From Theodoxus fluviatilis (Eukaryota; Mollusca; Gastropoda; Cycloneritida; Neritidae): 12,500 bases of DNA. A program made the position numbers and the translations under genes. The stretch lies in assembly GCA_034096865.1 (NCBI GenBank), contig JAWQFJ010008176.1, positions 25,001-37,500 on the forward strand. The letters run 5' to 3'. Positions 7,645 through 12,500 of this stretch are shown piece by piece; position 1 is the first letter of the stretch, and each line of letters starts with the position of its first letter. The notes beneath the pieces are model-generated. The model had not been told where the DNA came from. It made no database searches and saw nothing but the letters and a program-made list of their open reading frames with translations.

Positions 7645-7795
7645 GGTTTTACTCCTCGGGTGGGGAGAAGCAAATGCGAGTTAAGCACCTTGCTCAAGGA
7701 TGCAACACTGTGGACCGCGCAGCTTCGAACGCCGTACCCACCAGTCGCAAGCGACCGTAAGTCCAGCGCGCTAACCACTCGGCCACTGCGCCTCC
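7645..7795 (-). mobile_element. SINE, tRNA-derived 5' part (split by the inner element)
   Basis: On the minus strand it starts GGAGGCGCAGTGGCCGAGTGG. This contains a full RNA polymerase III A box TGGCCGAGTGG (plus 7775-7785) and, 45-55 nt later, a degenerate B box GTTCGAAGC (7722-7730). The sequence looks derived from a class II (Ser/Leu-type) tRNA head. Next comes CCTTGAGCAAGGTGCTTAAC, a block I associate with widely shared SINE central domains such as Deu, from memory. It continues without loss into 3344-3120 once the inner element and one TACCC are removed, giving about 375 bp. Confidence 0.82.
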
Positions 7796-8073
7796 GAAAA
7801 GGGGTTCCTACTCCTCTCTAACATCTGGAATTTACAAAAGATATCGCCTGTCTGACGATCTTCCTATTCATTCGCCTCTTACGAATCGCGTAGGGGACGC
7901 GGTGGGACAATTCTTAAACAACCCCGTACCCACAGGGGGAATTACCTGCACATCAATGAGCTATACTCTGCTCAACATGATATCATTGACACAAATCACA
8001 CAACTAGAATGCATCTCTTCTCCCAACAACAGCACGGGTGTCTGTTCAACGACCACAGCTCATTGAGGAAACA
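7796..8073 (-). other. 3' untranslated region of the outer element, proximal part
   Basis: Lies between the last stop codon of the outer coding segment and the SINE. I see no reading frame or recognisable motif on either strand beyond weak inverted repeats. Confidence 0.5.
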
Positions 8074-9141
8074 CTAGCATTCTCTTTCAAGCTTAAACTT
8101 TTTCTTCCTTGATTTCCACTCATACCACTTCCTCTCTCGCTGTTTTGCTTCTCCTCGACATCCAGCAGCACAGCCTACCGCGTTCATCACTCTTTCTTTC
8201 CAACTGCTCAGAAAGGAAAACACATCCACATGTTTCTCCTGATCTTTCTCCCCTGCTTTCATCATTTCCTCTCTCAAATCATGCAGCCTTTCAACCCTTG
8301 TCTCCACACAAGGCTCAGGCTTCCCATCTATCTCTCCCTTGACCTCTATCTCTACTTTCATCTCTACTTCTTCTTCCTCCATCTCTTCCTCAACTTCTCC
8401 CTCAATTCCCACACACACTTCTCTCTCCTCCACTTTCCCTAGTGGTTCCAACCCACACCTCTCTGATTCACCACCTCTCTCTCGATCATTAGATCGACCA
8501 CCACCCATCACAGGTGACAAAAACGAGTCTTCTAACTCCACATCAGTCTCTTCACAAGACTCACACTTGACCTCCATCGTGCATTCCTCCCTAGAAACAT
8601 GCCGCTGTTGCACGCTCATCGCTCCTTCATCCGTCCTCTCTTCCTTTTCTCTCCCACACTCGTCTTCTCTCTCTACTCCCACTAACTCTTCTTCTCTGCC
8701 CCCTTTCTCCACTCCCTCTAGCACTTCTTCCTTCATAGTGCTCTCTGCCTTCTCACTAATCTCATCATGAAGCTGGTCCTCCAACTTCACCTCTGAATTC
8801 TCCATCCTCTGCGGGGTGGACCGTGTCAACACCCTATCTCGGAGTACTCCATCATCCTCTCTCTCAGACTCACTCTCCCCACTCTGGAGAGCTTTGAGCA
8901 ACACAGGCTCCCCTATCTCACATGCATGACTAACAAGTTCTCCCGGGGTGACTATCACTTCCCGGCCTGCTAGATCATTCCCCAACATCACATCAACACC
9001 TGGAACAGGTAACTCCTTCAACACGCCAACTACTGCGTGACCACAATAAACATTTGTCTTCAGCCTTACTTCATGTAAGGGAGTGGAATGACCACTACTG
9101 CCAACGCGTGACAACACAACCACACCACCCCAGCCAGTCAC
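8074..9141 (-). pseudogene. Retropepsin C-terminal part fused to a post-integrase tail (outer element)
   Basis: This open stretch of about 355 codons is in the same frame as 9142-9705 and separated from it only by a TGA at 9142-9144. It starts on a GTG codon, so it has no start of its own nearby. Residues about 1-62 complete the retropepsin-like domain: HEVRL, VVGVLKELPVPGVDVMLGND and LAG, typical of gypsy proteases. VLTRSTPQR (about 104-112) resembles the protease-to-RT linker. Residues 120-300 are Glu/Lys-rich and low in complexity, with a TDVELED motif shared with the inner protein. The last about 50 residues (FSFLSSWKERVMNAV ... RERKWYEWKSRKKKF) resemble the conserved region after the integrase core in gypsy Pol. 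Everything between, RT through integrase core, is absent. Confidence 0.72.
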
Positions 9142-9705
9142 TCAAACTCTCTCCCCAGTGTCCGACTCTCCCCAGTCTGACAGAACCCCAGACCGCACTA
9201 ACGTGATTTGTGCGCCGGTACAACGACGCACCGTGATAGGTACTTCCCTTTTCCCCACACACAATTTCCCCGTGGACACATACGGAGTGAAACACTCCTC
9301 AACATGCTTGAGTCTATGTTTCTCACACGACCCATTCTCTCCATGCTCCACTCCACCCACGGTCTCACACACCGGTCGGCTATCCTCTAGCACTACGCCA
9401 AGGTTTCTCACCAAAGCTACCCGAGCTCCAGGGTCATGAATCAACTTCACTCTACAATCCTTAGCTATGTGCCCATTTTTCAGGCATCTGTAGCACTTGA
9501 AAACCCTGGGTGACCTGCTTCCACTTCGTTGCTCATCTCTCTTCTTTCTCTCCTTCCCACACTCATGCCTCCAGTGTCCAAATCTAAAACATTGATAACA
9601 CTTGACATCTCTCTTCCCATCTCCACATTCTCTCTCTCCAATTCTCCAGGGCTCATAGGCTGGAAGAAGCTCTTCTTCTCTCTCTCTCTGCATCCACCTC
9701 TCCAT
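9142..9705 (-). pseudogene. Gag nucleocapsid and retropepsin N-terminal part (outer element)
   Basis: 187 codons from an ATG at 9705, ending at a TGA at 9142-9144. Two zinc knuckles of the CX2CX4HX4C type are complete: C36, C39, H44, C49 and C71, C74, H79, C84. These bind nucleic acid in Gag. Residues about 134-187 are the start of a retropepsin-like fold (VEECFTPYVS, then VPITVRRCTGAQITLVRSGVL), but the catalytic Asp is Cys162 (CTGA instead of DTGA). Homology runs on past the stop, so the TGA splits one domain rather than marking a gag-pol boundary. A TAA lies a few codons upstream of the ATG, so any earlier Gag is in another frame or lost. Confidence 0.78.
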
Positions 9706-9753
9706 CTTTCTGCAATCTCTCTCTTACTGCAGACGCTTATCTCCCCATGCTCA

Positions 9754-10083
9754 GGTTTCACACCTCTCCATCTCACTGCACAGTCACAACTGTCTATAAG
9801 GCTTCACACCTCAAACAGTACAGGTGAGGTTTCTCACCTGCACCACTACCTGTTAGGTTTCCCACCCACAGCAACACTGATTAGGATTCCCACCTAAACA
9901 CATGTGAGATTTCTCACCCACAATGACTTAATTAATCAGGCTTCACACCTTTGATGAGGCTTCTCACCTTCATCGTTAATTAAGCAGGCTTCACACCTGT
10001 CATCATCACAAATAAGGTTTCACACCTGAATCAACACAAATAAGGTTTCACACCTTCATAATCACAGATAAGGTTTCACACCT
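9754..10083. repeat. Array of twelve 12-bp T-box-like motifs, period about 28 bp
   Basis: On the plus strand the motif GGYTTCWCACCT or a near variant starts at 9754, 9800, 9828, 9856, 9884, 9908, 9939, 9958, 9987, 10016, 10044 and 10072; steps are 46, 28, 28, 28, 24, 31, 19, 29, 29, 28 and 28 bp. Seven copies contain exact TTCACACCT (9754, 9800, 9939, 9987, 10016, 10044, 10072); the others have TTCTCACC or TTCCCACC. TTTCACACCT is the reverse complement of AGGTGTGAAA, the known T-box (Brachyury-type) half-site. The motif is better kept than the spacers. Two spacers hold TTAATTAA. No open frame crosses the array. It lies between the gag start fragment and the zinc-knuckle segment. Confidence 0.85.
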
Positions 10084-10309
10084 GCTCACACCATAGCATG
10101 GGTTTGACCACTACGGCAATCTCTGGCTTAGTGGCCAAACCTCTGGCATTTATAACACTGCTCTCACTGCTTGTCAGCTCCAATAAACAAACTCCTTCTA
10201 TCTCAACTCCAGTTCTCTCAGACGAACTGACGCCTACTGACATCTCCCCATGCACAGACACTTTCGCCTCACCAACCTCACAACGTGCTGCCAACACGAA
10301 GTTAATCAT
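10076..10309 (-). CDS. Short unrecognised frame after the gag start fragment
   Basis: 77 codons from an ATG at 10309 whose A is the last base of the previous frame's TAA (TAATG). The sequence includes RCEVGEAKVSVHGEMSVGV and INARGLATKPEIAVVV. I do not recognise a domain; it may be a frameshifted remnant of Gag or Pol sequence. It ends just inside the repeat array. Confidence 0.3.
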   Translation of the reverse strand: MINFVLAARCEVGEAKVSVHGEMSVGVSSSERTGVEIEGVCLLELTSSESSVINARGLATKPEIAVVVKPMLWCEQV

Positions 10310-10446
10310 TATTTCTCACAACTCCCCGCCTTTTTAGTTCCTCCGCTCACCACCAAGCCAAAATGTTTCACTAAATCATCCAGCCCTGCCCTGTCTAGTG
10401 ACAAAATATCCTTCACGCTAGGCCTACCCTCTATCACTTTAGCCAT
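10309..10446 (-). pseudogene. Gag N-terminal fragment (outer element)
   Basis: The ATG at 10444-10446 has a good context (G at -3 and +4). It encodes only 45 aa: MAKVIEGRPSVKDILSLDRA, then GLDDLVKHFGL, ending in TAA. SLDRAGLDDLVKHFGL matches SLDKAGLELLFEKFGL of the inner protein and looks like the SAP-like N-terminal helices of many gypsy Gags. The Gag is cut short here: the next segment with clear Gag homology, the zinc knuckles, is about 0.7 kb further on in another frame and no capsid is visible. The frame is open further upstream to 10515, also with an ATG, but homology starts after 10446. Confidence 0.65.
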
Positions 10447-10734
10447 AGCGACACAGGAAGAACCCACAGGCAGTACAAAAAGGTCACAGAGCAACTTCAA
10501 CCTAAATTCATGCAATCAAAAAAAATAATGCAGGCAGCAAGATTTCACATGTGAGGGTACCCTCAACAATTCTATCAATGCATGATGAGTGACATATCAT
10601 GACACAACACAACAGTTTCGACCAAAGGGAGTGTCTACTCTGTATCAGAGATAGAAAATTTCCACAACTACATTTACTGACTTAAATCTATGGACGAGCC
10701 CCCATTTCTGTGATTGATTATTCTTATTATTCAT
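10447..10734 (-). other. 5' leader of the outer element
   Basis: Non-coding stretch between the primer-binding site and the first gag-like ATG. It contains a palindromic cluster (10546-10565), an A-run (T-run on the minus strand) at about 10518-10525 and a partial second primer site (10692-10713). The genomic RNA packaging signal would be expected here in LTR elements, but nothing identifies it. Confidence 0.55.
10546..10565. promoter_or_regulatory. Overlapping palindromes in the leader (possible dimerisation site)
   Basis: CACATGTG (10546-10553) overlaps TGAGGGTACCCTCA (10552-10565), a perfect 14-bp palindrome. In retroviruses, palindromes between the primer site and gag can start genomic RNA dimerisation. 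That role here is inferred from position only. Confidence 0.35.
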
Positions 10735-10761
10735 ATCCCGGACGAGCCCCCATTTCTGTGA
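10692..10761. repeat. 22-bp direct repeat of the primer-site/LTR junction
   Basis: The 22 bases at 10692-10713 recur exactly at 10740-10761, 48 bp away. The block covers the first 13 nt of the primer site, the 4-nt spacer and the first bases of the LTR edge (TGTGA). The inner copy lacks the last 5 nt of primer complementarity. Confidence 0.9.
10735..10752 (-). other. Primer-binding site, exact tRNA-Pro complement
   Basis: The minus strand reads TGGGGGCTCGTCCGGGAT, complementary to the last 18 nt, including CCA, of animal tRNA-Pro. It is the same site known from murine leukaemia viruses. It lies 4 nt (GAAA) after the 3' end of the 5' LTR and is where reverse transcription would start. Confidence 0.93.
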
Positions 10762-11994
10762 CGTTGCTCCTCCTGTGTTCTGGAAAAACACAGGCTCGGT
10801 GCTACATGCACTTGTCTAGGGGATTAATTCTTGTGGAGGAGGAACGCACAGGTTAATTTTCTCTCACACTCATGCAATGACGTAAGGACGCAGAGTTGAT
10901 AATTAATAAGGAACTTTAATGATTCTGGAAGTGATTCAAAATAATGATTGGTAAATCAATTTTCATGCATGAAACTCCTTTGTTCAATCCTAATTTTAGC
11001 CAGCCAGCCTTTTTCATATCATGGTAAAACTTATCTGAGTTCACTGAGTCCGTTCTGTGGAGGAATGATGAAGGGGGGGTTAGGGCGGCGTGACCCTGTG
11101 GTTGTCTCTGCTGAAGGGGGTCAGGGCAGTTGACCCCCTGGCAGCTCCAGAAGAAGGTTGTCTTGGGGTGTGGAGGGGGTGTAGACTGATGCAGGGGTGG
11201 GCCTGCAGAGGGGAGGTTGAACTGGCCTCATCTCTCGTCCCGTGTCTGGTGGCGGGGTCAGGGTCATCTCCGCTTCGGTTGCAGCTTGTCAGCGAGCGGT
11301 TGCCGGCATCTCCTCCATCCAGGGGGGCTGGAGGCGGTGGGTTGAAGGAGGGTGGGGAGGGAAACCATTCCCTGTCCTCCCTTAGGTCAGACTGGCCTTA
11401 ACTGATACCATGATTGTATTCTCTCGCTCCCAGCAGAGGGGCAAACACCCAGTCGCCAAACACGCCAGTCCCCAAACACGCCAGTCCCCAAACACGCCAG
11501 TTCCACTAGCAGACTGCTGTCTGTATTTATCCCCTGCTCCCATGTCTCCATTGAGAGTCTCAGAGACTCACCAATGGGAAGAAGGGGATGTTTGGCGCCT
11601 GCTGACTAAGCACTTTTCTACCGCCCAAACTCTTAAAAGTTCACTACTCTGGGCCAATGGGAAAGAAGAGAAAATTGGCGCATTTTCGTCCCACTGTGTT
11701 CAAAGTCTCCCACAGTCAGCACAAATTCTCTGGGCTCAAAGCTTGGCGCCCAAACTGGAAACCGGTTCACTGTTTCCACAAGACTTCACCACAGTAATCT
11801 CTTTTCAAGGCATGGCTGGTTGCTTAACATACTACATTTATTTGAGGTCTGGCTGGCTTCTATGTCATTAAGTATTCCTTACTTAAAACATGCATAAACA
11901 CACAATTCATAGTGGTAGTGGTGTGATGCTTCAGTCTTAAAAACACGCTTAAACCATTAAAGCAATAAAGAGGGTAAAACATGAATCTGTCACA
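10757..11994 (-). repeat. 5' LTR of the outer element
   Basis: 1238 bp with TGTGAC...GTCACA ends. It is the 5' LTR because the primer-binding site adjoins its 10757 edge on the minus strand. Candidate U3 elements: TATA-like at 11524-11531 and CCAAT/E2F-like units at about 11571-11599 and 11654-11682; candidate poly(A) signal at 10915-10920. It is 21 bp longer than the other LTR owing to a difference near 11210-11240. Confidence 0.93.
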
Positions 11995-11999
11995 CGGAG
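11995..11999. repeat. Target site duplication, right (outer element)
   Basis: CGGAG directly after the right LTR; matches 1290-1294. Confidence 0.9.
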
Positions 12000-12500
12000 A
12001 TAGGCATTTCCCCAACCTCTCCCCAAAGATTTAGTTCAATTCCAAGACACAATTCACTAATTCCCAAAGTCTGACCTTTTTCCCGCCCTAACCAACGGTC
12101 AATTTTCCCAAGGCAAAGAATTATCGTGAATCGTACATTACCTCAAACGCCAAGCCGTGGATCCTCCCATAAGCGAAACTTCCCTCCATCTCAACCAAAG
12201 GCTCTCTTTCCACTCTCGCGGCTGACCCACCACAGGCCCCCAACGACGAGTTTTCTCGGCAAAGCGAAACGACTTTGCCCGCCACCCGCGTGGCTCCCGG
12301 TCAGCGGAGCCTTTGCCCCGCTAAACCGTACCCATCCAACCGATGGCTCTGTCTGTTCTAGAATGCTCCGTCAGACCTGACGATAACTCCGTCACGTGAT
12401 TAACTCCCAATCACTGCTCGTTATTTTCGCGCCCCTTGATCATCTTCCAATCATCGCTCTGCTAATTTTTCGCGCCCCTCAGATCCGTGTCGAATAGAGT
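12000..12500. other. Right flank, no recognisable gene
   Basis: Host sequence that was joined to the left flank before the outer insertion. One open stretch on the plus strand (12126-12380) is Pro/Ser-rich with no recognisable domain, and I do not call it. The last about 110 bp carry CCAAT and E2F-like motifs (separate entry). Confidence 0.5.
12393..12476. promoter_or_regulatory. E-box and two CCAAT plus TTTTCGCGCC modules
   Basis: CACGTG (12393-12398) is followed by CCAATCA with TTTTCGCGCC (12407-12433) and again CCAATCA with TTTTCGCGCC (12447-12476), a tandem unit of about 40 bp. These match E-box, NF-Y and E2F-type motifs. It could be the promoter of a gene beyond the window or part of another LTR; the window ends too soon to tell. 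Confidence 0.4.

Larger units (their letters stand above)
1295..11994 (-). mobile_element. Outer non-autonomous Ty3/gypsy-like LTR retrotransposon
   Basis: The element reads on the minus strand: 5' LTR 10757-11994, primer-binding site 10735-10752, leader, gag start fragment, a 12-site repeat array, zinc-knuckle and protease segment (9142-9705), post-protease segment (8074-9141), a long 3' region, polypurine tract 2512-2526, and 3' LTR 1295-2511. Removing the nested inner insertion (3345-7639 plus one TACCC copy) leaves about 3.9 kb of internal sequence, including the SINE. There is no reverse transcriptase (no YxDD), RNase H or integrase core, and no room for them, so it could only have moved using another element's enzymes. 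The gypsy-type assignment rests on the retropepsin-like sequence with its LGNDLAG block, the CCHC knuckles and the 5-bp target duplication. Confidence 0.9.

Noticed and set aside
7715..7795. Genuine tRNA gene
   Set aside because: A and B boxes are present, but the B box is degenerate and the sequence runs directly into SINE central and A-tailed sequence, so it is a tRNA-derived SINE head.
3105..7805. Target duplication around the SINE
   Set aside because: Comparing the flanks CTGCTACAC and TTCCTACTCC gave no convincing direct repeat of the expected length.
8109..8770. Plus-strand Ser/Pro/Leu-rich frames opposite the outer coding segment
   Set aside because: Shadows of the Glu/Lys-rich minus-strand segment; no domain recognised.
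9754..10083. CRISPR array
   Set aside because: Spacing and repeat length are superficially array-like, but the motif is only 12 bp and variable, spacers are partly related to each other, no cas genes occur, and the setting is an animal retrotransposon.

Overview
The window is eukaryotic, almost certainly from an animal. It has no bacterial-type gene packing and consists mostly of retrotransposons inserted into one another. The tRNA-derived SINE, with its internal blocks and GCACTATAAAGATCC-like and AATACCCAGCATGC-like tail, reminds me of SINEs of marine invertebrates and especially gastropod molluscs. That taxon guess is from memory and is only moderately secure. No host gene can be supported.

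Layout. (1) Left flank, 1-1289, no recognisable gene. (2) An outer Ty3/gypsy-like LTR retrotransposon on the minus strand, 1295-11994, bounded by the 5-bp target duplication CGGAG (1290-1294 and 11995-11999). Its LTRs are 1295-2511 and 10757-11994. Its polypurine tract (2512-2526) and an exact 18-nt tRNA-Pro primer-binding site (10735-10752) fix the orientation. (3) A SINE of about 375 bp in the 3' part of the outer element, now split into 3120-3344 and 7645-7795. (4) A second LTR retrotransposon on the plus strand, 3345-7639, inserted into that SINE with target duplication TACCC (3340-3344 and 7640-7644). Its LTRs differ only by 2 bp in a C-run, so it is very young. (5) Right flank, 12000-12500, with CCAAT and E2F-like motifs but no gene.

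Both LTR elements lack reverse transcriptase, RNase H and integrase core, so they can only move with enzymes supplied by another element. They still carry related coding sequence in the same order: a gag N-terminal helix block, a retropepsin N-terminal part whose catalytic Asp is gone (CTG in the outer element, GVG in the inner), a VLxxSTxxR linker, a TxVELED motif, and a basic GEAxxRERKW(Y/F)(E/D)W tail that resembles the region just after integrase in gypsy Pol. The inner element keeps this as one intact 459-aa reading frame swollen by in-frame repeats. The outer copy is broken into short frames. The shared order suggests an established lineage of pol-less, protein-coding LTR elements.

The other striking structure is an array in the outer element (9754-10083): twelve copies of a 12-bp motif (GGYTTCACACCT and variants) at about 28-bp spacing. 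The motif matches the known T-box half-site, and the number, spacing and position recall the twelve-site insulator of Drosophila gypsy. The binding role is inference.
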